Below, piece by piece: positions 26,336-35,839 of a stretch of DNA of 64,000 bases. The DNA lies in the NCBI GenBank assembly GCA_018335855.1, contig JAGXRM010000008.1, positions 62,001 through 126,000 of the forward strand. The letters run 5' to 3'. A program made the translations under genes and the position numbers. Position 1 is the first letter of the stretch. Each line of letters begins with the position of its first letter. The notes under the pieces are model-generated. The model was not told the DNA's origin and did not search any database. It was given only the letters and a program-made list of their open reading frames with translations. This stretch comes from Clostridiales bacterium. GTDB taxonomy: Bacteria; Bacillota; Dethiobacteria; Dethiobacterales; Dethiobacteraceae.

Positions 26336-27562
26336 GTGTTTATACTAAAATTACGGTATTTTTTTACGGGATACCTGGTTATTTCTGTACAGGGTACCGC
26401 TACGGAAAAATTTATTAACCTGGCTATGCGCCAGGGTATCCCGCTTTGGGACCTGGCAAGAGGTTCAGAAAAAGCCGTACTTAAAGTGGACATGGATAGC
26501 TTTTTCGAACTTCGTCATCTTGCAAAAAAAACAGGTTGCAGGCTAAAAATATTACAAAAGGCCGGACTCCCTTTTCTTATCAGCCGGAGTTTAAGGCGGA
26601 GAGGTTTGATTATCGGCATTAGCCTGTTTATTGTTTCCCTTTATCTACTTTCCTCTTTGATCCTGTTTGTCAGTGTTGAAGGGACAGATAAGTTGGATGA
26701 GAAGTACATCCGCAGCCTTGCGGGGGAACTGGGCGCGCGGCCGGGAGTCTGGAAAGCAAGTCTCGATAAAGAGGATTTGGCAAATGAAATGATTCTCCTG
26801 GAGCCTAAACTTACATGGGTAGGGTTCCACGTCCGTGGTACAAGGCTAATTATCGAAGTGGTTGAGAAAATTAAACCCCCTGTGGAGAACGATATGCCTG
26901 GCAATGTTGTGGCAGCCAAAGACGGGTTGGTTGTGGACGTTTTGATTGTTATGGGAGAAGCCCGTGTACAGGCAGGGGACACCGTCTCCCGGGGGCAGAT
27001 TTTGATTGAAGGCTTGTTAGTCCCCCAATCTCCCTTTACTGATCCGGAAGATAAAGATGCTCCCTCACCTGTTCCGGTCCATGCCCGCGGGGAAGTATTA
27101 GCCAGGGTCTGGTATGAAGGATATGGGGAAGCAAATACGGTTTCTGTGAAGCGAAACCGAACCGGTAAGAGATCTATCGCCTGGTCCGTCATTGTGGACG
27201 GTCAGTCTGTACTGCGGGTTGGACGCAGTGAGATTCCCTATGCTAATTATGAACTGGCATCGATAAAGAGAAGCCTGCCGGAAAGGATTTTTAGAATTCC
27301 TGTCGAAATAATAACAGAATATGCGTATGAAATTGAATTGGAGCAGATTCAGCTTACCCGTGAGCAGACTCTTGACCAAGCGGCAGAACGGGCCAGAATT
27401 CTGGCCGAGTTTCAGTTGCCTGTGGGTGTAGCAGTAGAGTCAGTGTCATTGAACGAAGTGGAAACAGGAACAGGTAATCTGGTGGGGGTTCAGTATATTA
27501 TTGAAACCTTAGAGAATATTGCAGAAGAAGAGGACATTACAGGAGGCGATGAAACGTCTTGA
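26336..27562 (+). CDS. yqfD: Sporulation protein YqfD (stage IV)
   Basis: 408 aa. A cytosolic N-terminal part (FFTGYLVISVQGTATEKFINLA), one membrane helix at about residues 90-112, and a large extracytoplasmic region (TWVGFHVRGTRLIIEVVEKIKPP, the POTRA-like segment). This is the SpoIV/YqfD architecture and usual length (about 400). GTG start. Its stop overlaps the start of phoH by four bases. Confidence 0.93.
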   Translation: MFILKLRYFFTGYLVISVQGTATEKFINLAMRQGIPLWDLARGSEKAVLKVDMDSFFELRHLAKKTGCRLKILQKAGLPFLISRSLRRRGLIIGISLFIVSLYLLSSLILFVSVEGTDKLDEKYIRSLAGELGARPGVWKASLDKEDLANEMILLEPKLTWVGFHVRGTRLIIEVVEKIKPPVENDMPGNVVAAKDGLVVDVLIVMGEARVQAGDTVSRGQILIEGLLVPQSPFTDPEDKDAPSPVPVHARGEVLARVWYEGYGEANTVSVKRNRTGKRSIAWSVIVDGQSVLRVGRSEIPYANYELASIKRSLPERIFRIPVEIITEYAYEIELEQIQLTREQTLDQAAERARILAEFQLPVGVAVESVSLNEVETGTGNLVGVQYIIETLENIAEEEDITGGDETS

Positions 27563-28536
27563 CGACGGAACATTCACGTAAAACGGTCCCTGTGGATAGT
27601 AATGAAGAGATTCGTCAGTTGCTGGGAAAGTTTGACCAGCATGTCACCTTATTAGACCGGTATTTCCAAGTCAGAGTAATTCCCGAGGGTGATGCGATTA
27701 TTGTCGAGGGAGACCGGGACGATGTAGAAAAGGTGGCTCTTTTATTTGAAGAGCTTTTATGGCTTTTGCGGCAGGGTCAGGCACCAAACGTGCCTGAGGT
27801 GGAATACGCCATCGAATTGATCCGGGCGGGACAAGCAGAACGACTACGTACTTTGTTTGGTGATATGATCTTTGTTACTCCCAGAGGAAAAAGAATTAAG
27901 CCAAAGACTTTGGGTCAGAAAGAATATATAGAAGCCATTCGTAAGAATGATATTGTCTTTGGTATTGGCCCGGCAGGAACGGGAAAAACCTATTTGGCGA
28001 TGACCATGGCAGTTAAAGCGCTCAAAGAGAGGTCGGTGCAAAGGTTAATTCTAACCCGGCCAGCCGTTGAAGCCGGTGAGAACCTTGGTTATCTGCCGGG
28101 GGATTTGCAGGAAAAGGTAGATCCGTATCTGCGTCCGCTCTATGACGCCCTCTATGACCTGCTGGGTGTAGATGTTTACAAAGCATATATGGAGAAGGGG
28201 ATTATTGAAATTGCACCTCTGGCGTATATGCGCGGCAGAACGCTGGATGATTCCTATATTATTCTTGATGAAGCGCAAAACACAACCGCAGAACAAATGA
28301 AGATGTTCCTTACACGGTTGGGCTTTGGTTCAAGAGCTGTCATTACCGGAGATATTACGCAGATTGACCTGCCCCGGGGACGATTTTCCGGATTGGCGCA
28401 AGTAAGGGATATTTTAAATAATGTTGAAGGTATCTCCTTCATTCACTTAACAGATTTAGATGTGGTCAGACACCCTCTGGTGCAAAAGATTATTCGCGCT
28501 TATGTGCAATTTGAAGAGGGGCAAAGGCAGGAGTGA
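27559..28536 (+). CDS. phoH: PhoH-like ATPase
   Basis: 325 aa. P-loop GPAGTGKTYLAMTMA, Walker B YIILDEAQNTT and the VITGDITQIDLP motif define the PhoH family (superfamily I-like ATPase, often with RNA-binding). N-terminal KH-like part. TTG start at 27559 overlapping the yqfD stop; the RBS (AGGAGG, 27541-27546) is 12 bases away, slightly long. In B. subtilis the same chain yqfC-yqfD-phoH-yqfF-ybeY occurs. Confidence 0.93.
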   Translation: MTTEHSRKTVPVDSNEEIRQLLGKFDQHVTLLDRYFQVRVIPEGDAIIVEGDRDDVEKVALLFEELLWLLRQGQAPNVPEVEYAIELIRAGQAERLRTLFGDMIFVTPRGKRIKPKTLGQKEYIEAIRKNDIVFGIGPAGTGKTYLAMTMAVKALKERSVQRLILTRPAVEAGENLGYLPGDLQEKVDPYLRPLYDALYDLLGVDVYKAYMEKGIIEIAPLAYMRGRTLDDSYIILDEAQNTTAEQMKMFLTRLGFGSRAVITGDITQIDLPRGRFSGLAQVRDILNNVEGISFIHLTDLDVVRHPLVQKIIRAYVQFEEGQRQE

Positions 28537-28543
28537 GCCTATC

Positions 28544-30670
28544 GTGGGAAGTAATAGTGTATTTAAGAACCTGCTAAAAAAGCAACCCGGGCTAGTACTA
28601 AATAAGCTCTGGTTGCGTTGGCTGCTGGCTGCCGGGTTTTTTACGCTAATTTTAATGATCCTATATCTGACGCTGGCGGCTGCCCGGGTGGAATTAGAGT
28701 TAGGCAGACCCAGTCCCCGTAAAATTGTGGCGGAGTGGGATGCCATTGATTATTACACAACAAATCAGTTGCGTGAAGAAGCAGCTCAGGCAGTGGCAGA
28801 GTCTTTTGATTTTGATTTGGCCGTCCTCGTCCGTGCTGAAGAGCGTATCAATACCTTTTTCTCGGTTGCCCGGGATATTCAGCGAACTCCGGAGCTGGAA
28901 CCTCAGGAGCAGACAGCTTTGTTTATTGCTGCAGTGGAAGTGGAATTGGATGAACCTTTAGCCATGTCATTTCTTGATGCCCGGCCTACGGATCTTGAAG
29001 AAATGCGACTGCAACTTCTGGATGTTGTGGGAAACATTCTGGAGCAGGGCGTTAAAGCCCCGGGATTAGACAGCGCCAGACGGCAGGCAGTACAGGAAAT
29101 CAGTTTTCTGCTTTTTTCCCAGGATCAAAAGAGGGTCATCGGGAAGCTGGCTCAAACGGTAATGGAGCCGAATATGATTTATAACCCGGTAGCGACGAAT
29201 CAGGCCCGGGAAGCGGCACGCCAGGCAGTACCGCCTATCCGTATACTACGCGGTACTGAAATTGTCAGTGAACGGGAAATAGTCACGGAGCGCCATCTCG
29301 CACAATTACAGGAATTAGGGCAATTACGGGGTGCCGGCGGCTATGCCATGTTCTTTGGCTTAGCGGTGCTTTTGCTTGTAATTTTTATTATTGTCGGTAT
29401 CTATCTTTATATTTTTCAGCAGGAGATTTACCACGACACAGTCCGGTTGGTTCTTCTGGGTTTAATTGTTGTGATAACACTGTCGTTAACGATTGCAGCT
29501 ACCTATTTTTCCGGGTATCTGGTGCCTGTTGCTATGGGCGCTATTTTGATTGCCGTTTTGCTGAACCCGCAATTAGCCGTTCTCATGGCAATTGTCATGT
29601 CTGTTTTTGTTGCCCTTGTCACGGGAAATGATTTTCGTTTTATGCTGGTTGCGCTTTTTGGAGCATTAATAGCCATTTACAGTGTCAGCCAGGTGAGCCG
29701 GCGCTCCGACCTGACCAGGGCCGGATTCTATGTGGCGGCGTTGAACATGGTAACGATTATCGGGTTTTTCCTGTTTGCCGGTACTCTCCGCTTTGAGTAT
29801 GAATTACTTCGTGAATTTAGTGTGGGAATTCTGGCGGGGATAACGAACGGTCTGTTCTCAGCCGTAATGGCTATTGGTCTGTTGCCATATCTGGAAAGCG
29901 GTTTTGGGCTCACCACCTCGGTTACGCTGCTGGAATTAGCGAACCCAAATCACCCGCTGTTAAAAAAGCTGCTAATGGAGGCGCCGGGAACGTATCATCA
30001 CAGCTTGGTCGTCGCTAATTTAGCAGAAGCAGCCGCGGAAGCGGTTGGTGCCGATCCGCTATTAGCCAGGGTTGGTTCCTTCTACCATGATGTGGGCAAA
30101 GTAAAAAGACCGTATTTCTTTATTGAAAATCAGCTGGGAGAAAACCCTCACGAGAAAATATCTCCCAACCTGAGCACGCTAATTATAACATCACATATTA
30201 AAGACGGTATGGAACTGGCAAAAAAGGAGAAACTTCCCCGGGTTATCCAAGAGATTATTGAACAGCACCACGGTAACAGCCTGGTATCATATTTCTTCCA
30301 TCAGGCATCAGAAAAATGTCAGGATAGCAAAGACAGCCCATGTGAAGATAATTTTCGCTATGAAGCGCCTCTGCCGGAAAGCAAAGAAGCGGCAATCATT
30401 TTACTGGCAGATTCCGTGGAAGCGGCTGCCCGTGCAATGCCCAAGCCTATTGGGGGTAGAATAGAAAGTGTCGTACGAAAAATTGTTAAAGATAAATTAA
30501 ACGACGGTCAGTTTGACCGGTGTGATATTACGTTTAAAGAACTGGATATGATTGCGTCTGCCTTTGTTAAAATTCTTTCTGGAATTTATCACAACCGAAT
30601 CGAGTATCCGGAGAAAGAGCTGAAGGCAGAAATTGAAAGGGGCCGCAAAAATGGCAGCAGTGATTCTTAA
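28544..30670 (+). CDS. pgpH: Cyclic-di-AMP phosphodiesterase PgpH (7TMR-HD, YqfF)
   Basis: 708 aa if started at GTG 28544. N-terminal helix (residues 22-46), an extracellular 7TMR-HDED sensor domain to about residue 270, seven membrane helices (about 270-470), and a cytosolic HD domain with HHSLVVANLAEAAAEAVG, FYHDVGKVKRP and the later EQHHGNSL. It degrades c-di-AMP to pApA in Listeria. A longer reading frame begins inside phoH, but GTG 28544, eight bases past the phoH stop, gives the family length. Confidence 0.93.
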   Translation: MGSNSVFKNLLKKQPGLVLNKLWLRWLLAAGFFTLILMILYLTLAAARVELELGRPSPRKIVAEWDAIDYYTTNQLREEAAQAVAESFDFDLAVLVRAEERINTFFSVARDIQRTPELEPQEQTALFIAAVEVELDEPLAMSFLDARPTDLEEMRLQLLDVVGNILEQGVKAPGLDSARRQAVQEISFLLFSQDQKRVIGKLAQTVMEPNMIYNPVATNQAREAARQAVPPIRILRGTEIVSEREIVTERHLAQLQELGQLRGAGGYAMFFGLAVLLLVIFIIVGIYLYIFQQEIYHDTVRLVLLGLIVVITLSLTIAATYFSGYLVPVAMGAILIAVLLNPQLAVLMAIVMSVFVALVTGNDFRFMLVALFGALIAIYSVSQVSRRSDLTRAGFYVAALNMVTIIGFFLFAGTLRFEYELLREFSVGILAGITNGLFSAVMAIGLLPYLESGFGLTTSVTLLELANPNHPLLKKLLMEAPGTYHHSLVVANLAEAAAEAVGADPLLARVGSFYHDVGKVKRPYFFIENQLGENPHEKISPNLSTLIITSHIKDGMELAKKEKLPRVIQEIIEQHHGNSLVSYFFHQASEKCQDSKDSPCEDNFRYEAPLPESKEAAIILLADSVEAAARAMPKPIGGRIESVVRKIVKDKLNDGQFDRCDITFKELDMIASAFVKILSGIYHNRIEYPEKELKAEIERGRKNGSSDS

Positions 30671-31121
30671 TGAAGACGAAAATACTTCCGTCTCTCCTCG
30701 GGTTACTGCCGCGATGGAGCAGATAGTACAGAAAGCTTTGCTGGAGCACAATCTCCCCGTTTCTGCTGAAGTGAGCGTCATGCTCTGTGACAACGAAACG
30801 ATTAAAAAATTAAATCGGGAATGGCGTTCTCTTGACAATGCAACAGATGTTCTTTCGTTTCCCCTTCATGAAAGTCTGAAAGAGGGTAAAAGTATCGTAG
30901 ATGAAGAATTTTTGTTGGGCGACATCATTATCTCCCTGGAACGCGCCGGGGAGCAGGCTCTGGAGTTCGCGCACAGTCTGGAACGGGAAATTCTATATCT
31001 CTTTGTACACGGTCTGCTTCATCTGCTGGGGTACGATCATTGTGAAGATGAGGAACGTTTAGAAATGCGCCGCCGTGAGGAAGGCCTCCTGGCAATGGTG
31101 GGAGCGGAGCGAAATGAATAA
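30651..31121 (+). CDS. ybeY: Endoribonuclease YbeY (16S rRNA 3'-end maturation)
   Basis: 156 aa. Zinc motif HGLLHLLGYDH near the C-terminus and the family strand TDVLSFPLHES. Single-strand RNase acting in rRNA maturation and ribosome quality control. ATG 30651 lies inside the pgpH 3' end, behind GAAAGGGG, and its stop lies inside the next start, so three genes overlap in chain. Confidence 0.95.
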   Translation: MAAVILNEDENTSVSPRVTAAMEQIVQKALLEHNLPVSAEVSVMLCDNETIKKLNREWRSLDNATDVLSFPLHESLKEGKSIVDEEFLLGDIIISLERAGEQALEFAHSLEREILYLFVHGLLHLLGYDHCEDEERLEMRRREEGLLAMVGAERNE

Positions 31122-31491
31122 GAAGTCTGCACGGTTAATGGAAAGTTTTCGCTGGGCTGTTTATGGTCTGGCCGATGCATGGCAGAAAGAGCGAAACATG
31201 AAAATTCACAGCGTCGCTACGTTCTTGGTGCTGGCAGCAGGTTTGTGGCTTCGTCTGGAGCGAGTGGAGTGGCTTTTTATCCTTTCCGCTGTGTTCTTAG
31301 TGTTTACGATGGAAATGTTAAACACATCGCTGGAGAGGGTTGTAGATCTTTTTACCCGGGAATACCATCCATTAGCCGGTGCAGCTAAAAACGCCGCGGC
31401 GGGAGCTGCTTTACTGGCATCTCTTTACGCTTTGCTTGTGGCAGGCTTTATCTTGTTGCCCCGATTGGCAGAGAGGATTAACATTTTTTAA
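31114..31491 (+). CDS. dgkA: Undecaprenol/diacylglycerol kinase
   Basis: 125 aa, three membrane helices and the DgkA motif EMLNTSLERVVDL (catalytic Glu/Asn). Gram-positive homologues phosphorylate undecaprenol (UdpK). ATG 31114 overlaps the ybeY stop by eight bases. Same order ybeY-dgkA-cdd-era as Bacillus, with one extra gene (DUF881) inserted here between dgkA and cdd. Confidence 0.94.
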   Translation: MNKKSARLMESFRWAVYGLADAWQKERNMKIHSVATFLVLAAGLWLRLERVEWLFILSAVFLVFTMEMLNTSLERVVDLFTREYHPLAGAAKNAAAGAALLASLYALLVAGFILLPRLAERINIF

Positions 31492-31600
31492 TAATTTGTT
31501 AAAAGGTTTTTTTTCTTTTTATGCGAAGATATTCTTAAAGAGATGCAAATAAATGACAGCAAAAGAGTAACTCAGATTAGAGGAGGCAGGTTCGGCAAAA

Positions 31601-32650
31601 ATGCGGAAAACCAGCTCGGCGTTTCTCGTGGATCGCAGGATTGTGGCATTAATATTGTTTATGTTTATCATGAATACTGTCTTGTTGGTCGCAGGAATCC
31701 ACGTGTTTAACAGCCATTTTAACAATGAAATAGAAGACTTCGTAATGAAACAGAAAATAGCAAAAGAATTGGTAGACTACAACCGTCGGCTGGCGAGAAG
31801 CCTGGGGGTAGATACCCGTACCCAAGTTAGGGAGGCCCTTTCCAGGTTTAATTATGAAATAGATTTGGCGGCGAATGTGGATGATTTAAATAAAGCGATT
31901 CTGGCAAACGGAAGCCGAACCCAGGAAAGAATTCTTCAGGAATATGAAGCTAAACAGAAGGAAACCGTTTTGGCTCTGGTGAATCAGGATCCACTGCTTA
32001 AAGAAATGGACGGCAAACAACGTCTGATGGTAAAACTTAGTCGGGATCAGGGAATTTCGCTGGAACCGGCAAACATGTTACATGATGAGACATTGCTGAA
32101 AATTTCTCAAACAGTGACCATCGGGGAACTGGCGCAGGATCTTATCGTGGAAGTGGAAGTAGAGGAAGGCCGTGGTCAACTGCTTATGCCGTATAACCCA
32201 CTTGATCATATTCGTAACTTAACCCGGGAAATCGATTCTTTACGGGTTACTGTGCATGAGTTGCGCACCAGGAGTGGGTTTGCTGAAATGACGGGCGCTG
32301 GTGTTGTTGTGCGAATTTACGACGCGGAAGACGGCTTTACCAACGAGACAATCATTCACGAGACAGACGTCCGTGACACTGTTAATGAATTATTTGCTGC
32401 TGGAGCACAGGGGGTGGCTATCGGTAATCAGCGATTAACGGCTACGTCGGCCATTCGTTGTGTCGGGCCGTCCATTTTGGTTAATGATGAAAGAATTGCA
32501 GTCAATCCAGTAACGATTCGGGCGATTGGTGACCCCGATGTTTTAGCCAGCGGATTGGATATTATTCGAATTACACTGGAAATATCCCGGGATTTAACTT
32601 TTGAAGTAGAAAAACTTGAGCATCTTACGCTACCGGCTTATAGTCGTTAG
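31601..32650 (+). CDS. DUF881-family membrane protein
   Basis: 349 aa. Short cytosolic N-terminus, one membrane helix (residues 15-38), a helical region (50-180) and a C-terminal DUF881 domain (EMTGAGVVVRIYD, then RDTVNELFAAGAQGVAIGNQRLT and the DVLASGLDI end). The family (YlxW/YlxX relatives) is tied to division or sporulation gene clusters. Here it sits within the core chain before cdd. RBS AGAGGAGG. Function unknown. Confidence 0.85.
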   Translation: MRKTSSAFLVDRRIVALILFMFIMNTVLLVAGIHVFNSHFNNEIEDFVMKQKIAKELVDYNRRLARSLGVDTRTQVREALSRFNYEIDLAANVDDLNKAILANGSRTQERILQEYEAKQKETVLALVNQDPLLKEMDGKQRLMVKLSRDQGISLEPANMLHDETLLKISQTVTIGELAQDLIVEVEVEEGRGQLLMPYNPLDHIRNLTREIDSLRVTVHELRTRSGFAEMTGAGVVVRIYDAEDGFTNETIIHETDVRDTVNELFAAGAQGVAIGNQRLTATSAIRCVGPSILVNDERIAVNPVTIRAIGDPDVLASGLDIIRITLEISRDLTFEVEKLEHLTLPAYSR

Positions 32651-32658
32651 GAGGAGCT

Positions 32659-33060
32659 ATGATTGAAGAGACAGTCAGGAAGTTAATTGAAAGCGCCCGC
32701 GCAGCAAGAGAATCGGCTTACGCTCCGTATTCCCGCTTTTCCGTTGGCGCTGCGTTGATGGCCGATGACGGAGACGTGTATCAAGGAAGCAATGTGGAGA
32801 ATCTGTCATTCGGTTTGACGGTGTGTGCGGAAAGAGTGGCATTATTCTCCGCCGTTGCTGCGGGCAAACGGGACTTTACCGGTCTGGCACTGGTCACGGA
32901 TACACCGGAACCGGTTACTCCATGCGGCGCCTGTCGTCAGGTCCTTCACGAGTTTGCGCCGGACCTTTGGGTAGTTAGCGCAAACTTACGCGGACAGCAC
33001 AAACTATTTACATTGCGGGAGCTTCTGCCGTACTCATTTGATACAGACTTATCGAAATAG
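32659..33060 (+). CDS. cdd: Cytidine deaminase
   Basis: 133 aa homotetrameric type. Active site CAERVAL (with Glu proton shuttle) and PCGACRQVL zinc ligands. Nucleoside salvage: cytidine to uridine. RBS TAGGAGG, eight bases after the DUF881 gene. Confidence 0.97.
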   Translation: MIEETVRKLIESARAARESAYAPYSRFSVGAALMADDGDVYQGSNVENLSFGLTVCAERVALFSAVAAGKRDFTGLALVTDTPEPVTPCGACRQVLHEFAPDLWVVSANLRGQHKLFTLRELLPYSFDTDLSK

Positions 33061-33064
33061 AAAG

Positions 33065-33085
33065 GGCACACCATGATGGTGTGCC
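33065..33085 (+). terminator. Hairpin after cdd
   Basis: GGCACACCA-TGA-TGGTGTGCC immediately after the cdd stop; no T run, so it may be shared with the convergent small membrane gene. Confidence 0.6.
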
Positions 33086-33116
33086 ATAAACTTTTACCCT
33101 TTTCCCCCCGGATCCA

Positions 33117-33317
33117 TTATGCGAGGTATATATACAGCATAGAGACGATAAATGACAGCGAGATTGCAATAGATGCAAACCCAATCCCCACCAAAGGTAC
33201 AAGCAGGATGCCGACAAATAGCACGACAAAAAAGATGATATTAATTACTAATGCTTTGTTACCCTCGTGATGTAGGTGTTCTAAATCCTGGCTTTGCATG
33301 TTATTTGTGTTAGCCAT
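33117..33317 (-). CDS. Small two-helix membrane protein
   Basis: 66 aa. A polar N-terminus (MANTNNMQSQDLEHLHHEGNKALV) is followed by two membrane helices (residues 24-41 and 46-64). Reverse-strand ATG at 33317 with GAGAGGAGG nine bases ahead. The leading LEHLHHEGNKAL stretch could bind metal or a partner. No family recognised. Convergent with cdd. Confidence 0.6.
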   Translation of the reverse strand: MANTNNMQSQDLEHLHHEGNKALVINIIFFVVLFVGILLVPLVGIGFASIAISLSFIVSMLYIYLA

Positions 33318-33673
33318 GATTATATACCTCCTCTCACCTATTGATATGTGTAAGGCATAAGTTAAAGAGTTCACATGCCTAAAATCTATCTTAGCTTATT
33401 TCTGAAGCGAAGCACAGTGTCAAGCGTCCCTTTGTGTTGGGATATGTTAAAATATTCACATTCTTTAATTAAATTATATACTGACAATAAGGATTTGGTC
33501 AAGTCAGGCAAAACAGGCTCAATGGGACATAAGTCCCAATGTTATGGGGCTTTGTGGCAATTATGCCTGTGGCAGAGTTATAAAAAAACTTATATAATTA
33601 TAAAATTTATAATTATATTGGCTGCAGGATAATAAAGGCAGTTAAGAGAACCCTAAAGACGGGGGTGTTACTC
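33318..33673. other. Intergenic region with two palindromes before era
   Basis: No gene seen. TGGGACATAAGTCCCA (33523-33538) is a perfect 6-bp-arm hairpin or operator. At 33593-33617 the arms TATAATTATAAA and TTTATAATTATA form a 12-bp perfect inverted repeat with one central base. The region is AT-rich and should contain the promoters of both flanking genes. Confidence 0.6.
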
Positions 33674-34564
33674 ATGTTTCGTTCTGGTTTTGTTGCTTTA
33701 ATCGGCAGACCTAATGTAGGAAAATCAACGTTGATGAATACGATGATCGGTGAAAAAATGGCTATTATTTCTGATAAACCACAAACAACACGTAATCAAA
33801 TACGCGGTATTTTAACGACAGATGAATACCAGATTGTTTTTCTCGATACCCCGGGAATTCATAAGCCGAAGCACAAGTTGGGCGAGAAAATGAACCAGAC
33901 CGCCATCCGAACGCTAAAGGAAGTGGATATTGTCCTCTTTCTGGTTGACGCTGTGGCAGGACCGGGGAGCGGCGATGAGTTTGTCTTAACGCGGCTTCGG
34001 GACGTAAATACGCCGGTTATTCTCGTTGTGAATAAGGCGGATGTGGCCGGGGATCTCGAGGCGGATAAAATACTTAGCCATTACAGTGATCATTTTCCAT
34101 TTGCCGGTGCACTGACGGTCTCTGCACTGACGGGCTTACACAAAGAAGAACTCCTTAGCTTGCTTGTGGATAAAATACAGGAGGGACCTCGGTACTACCC
34201 GGAAAACATGATTACCGACCAGCCGGAACGCTTTATTGTGGCCGAGCTGATTCGGGAAAAGATACTCGGCTTTACCAGGGAAGAGGTCCCCCACGCCATT
34301 GCCGTGGAAATCGCATCTATGAAGGCAAGGGAAAATCGTGATATGGTAGATATTGAAGCAAATATTTATGTGGAACGGGAATCGCAAAAAGGGATTATCA
34401 TTGGTAGAAAAGGTGCTATGCTCAAAGAAGTGGGACAGTTAGCACGGCAAGATATTGAAGCGTTGCTGGGCAGTCAGATATTTCTTGATTTATTTGTGAA
34501 AGTAAAGCCGGATTGGCGTAATAAAGAGGGTACATGGCATGCTTTTGGCCTGGAGCTGGAGTAG
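33674..34564 (+). CDS. era: GTPase Era
   Basis: 296 aa. G1 GRPNVGKST, G2 QTTRNQIRG, G3 DTPGIHKPKHKLGEKM and G4 NKAD; a C-terminal KH domain with IIIGRKGAMLKEVGQLAR. It binds the 3' end of 16S rRNA. ATG 33674 follows GGGGGTG. Followed 12 bases later by recO, as in Bacillus. Confidence 0.98.
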   Translation: MFRSGFVALIGRPNVGKSTLMNTMIGEKMAIISDKPQTTRNQIRGILTTDEYQIVFLDTPGIHKPKHKLGEKMNQTAIRTLKEVDIVLFLVDAVAGPGSGDEFVLTRLRDVNTPVILVVNKADVAGDLEADKILSHYSDHFPFAGALTVSALTGLHKEELLSLLVDKIQEGPRYYPENMITDQPERFIVAELIREKILGFTREEVPHAIAVEIASMKARENRDMVDIEANIYVERESQKGIIIGRKGAMLKEVGQLARQDIEALLGSQIFLDLFVKVKPDWRNKEGTWHAFGLELE

Positions 34565-34576
34565 GAGCTGTAATCT

Positions 34577-35323
34577 ATGGGGGAACTAAAAAGTCATGCT
34601 CTGGTTTTACGGACCCGCGACTACCGTGAAGCAGACAGGCTCGTCACTTTCCTCACCCGGGAGGAAGGAAAAGTCACAGCGGTGGCACGGGGCGTCAGAA
34701 AAACGAAAAGCAAACTGTCCGCCGTGGTTGAACCTCTGACATTAGGCTTCTTTCTGTTGCACCGGGGGAAATCGCTGGACACCCTGATTCAGGGGGAGAT
34801 CGTTAAACCATACCGTAAACTCCGTGAGGACTTGCTGCTGTTTGCATACGGGCAGTATTTTTGTGAATTGTGTGAGGCCGCCTTACCTGAACGGGAGCCT
34901 TCTCTTCCAGTCTTTTTGCTTGTTCTGACAGCATTGGAAGCGCTGGAATCCGACAGCCAACCGGCTCGTGTTGCCCGATGCTTCGAACTGAATCTGCTTG
35001 AAACATTGGGATACCGACCGGCCATGGAAAACTGCCAACACTGCGGAAGCTCCACGGGGCCTTTTTATTTTGATTTCATAAATGACGGGTTGGTTTGTAA
35101 AAACTGTCCCATACCCGGCGAAAGCCGCCTGCTTAGCGGTGCTGCAGCAGCAGTGATGAAACGTTTTCTCAACAATGGATTTCACCGTTTGTCTGTTTGT
35201 GGCGTTCCGTCTTCTCTTAATTATGAAATAGCCCATATTAATGCGGAACTTCTCAAAAAAGCCCTTGGTAAGTCAAGGTTTAAATCAGTGGAGTTTCTGC
35301 AAAGCCTTGAAGAGTGGAGTTAA
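34577..35323 (+). CDS. recO: DNA repair protein RecO
   Basis: 248 aa. OB-fold N-terminus (HALVLRTRDYREADRLVTFLT) and a helical domain with a zinc knuckle: CQHCGS and CKNC (CxxC-x16-CxxC). Loads RecA with RecR. RBS AGGAG, ATG 34577. Normal size. Confidence 0.96.
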   Translation: MGELKSHALVLRTRDYREADRLVTFLTREEGKVTAVARGVRKTKSKLSAVVEPLTLGFFLLHRGKSLDTLIQGEIVKPYRKLREDLLLFAYGQYFCELCEAALPEREPSLPVFLLVLTALEALESDSQPARVARCFELNLLETLGYRPAMENCQHCGSSTGPFYFDFINDGLVCKNCPIPGESRLLSGAAAAVMKRFLNNGFHRLSVCGVPSSLNYEIAHINAELLKKALGKSRFKSVEFLQSLEEWS

Positions 35324-35394
35324 AAAATCCTTGTTTAATATTTTCGCTCTACTTGTGTAACACTATTGTTATCCAGTACAAGGAGGGCACAAAA

Positions 35395-35793
35395 ATGGAT
35401 ATTTCCCTTCAGAAGATTGATCTTGTCCGGGAACGGACCGGTTTAAGTTATGCTGAGGCCCGGGAACTTTTAGAAGAAGCAAACGGTGATGTGATTGATG
35501 CGTTGGTTATGATGGAGGATGAATTGGAAGCCGATGCAGAAGAACACGGTGTAAGTTTATTGGAAGGGGATATGTTGGCGCCGGTTAAAAACGCAATCCG
35601 TCAGAGTAACCGCACACGTATCCGTGTAAAAAACCATAACGGCACGTTAATGGAATTGCCCGCAACGTTGGGGCTTGCCGGAATGATTCTGGCGCCGAAG
35701 GCAACCGCTTTGGGTGCTGCCGCGCTGTTAATAGCTCATTACAGCCTGGAAGTGACGCCAGCAGAGTCTGAGGAGACGATTTGGGAGAACTAA
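35395..35793 (+). CDS. DUF4342 domain protein with UBA-like N-terminus
   Basis: 132 aa. N-terminal helical UBA-like motif (KIDLVRERTGLSYAEARELLEEANGDVIDALVMME, TS-N like) and a C-terminal DUF4342 segment (IRVKNHNGTLMELPATLGLAGMILAPKATALGAAALLIAHY). ATG 35395 behind AAGGAGGG. Found commonly before glyQS or recO in Clostridia. Role unknown; a UBA-like fold suggests protein binding. Confidence 0.8.
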   Translation: MDISLQKIDLVRERTGLSYAEARELLEEANGDVIDALVMMEDELEADAEEHGVSLLEGDMLAPVKNAIRQSNRTRIRVKNHNGTLMELPATLGLAGMILAPKATALGAAALLIAHYSLEVTPAESEETIWEN

Positions 35794-35796
35794 TGC

Positions 35797-35825
35797 TTGA
35801 CGAGTGAACCTGTTTTTGTTACATT
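35797..35825 (+). promoter_or_regulatory. Promoter of the glyQS T-box transcript
   Basis: TTGACG (35797-35802), 17-bp spacer, TACATT (35820-35825), overlapping the end of the DUF4342 gene region. Confidence 0.65.
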
Positions 35826-35839
35826 TAATGAAACAAGGA

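Noticed and set aside
28460-28543. N-terminal extension of PgpH overlapping phoH
   Set aside because: The 28 extra codons lie in phoH coding sequence; GTG 28544 gives the standard protein length.
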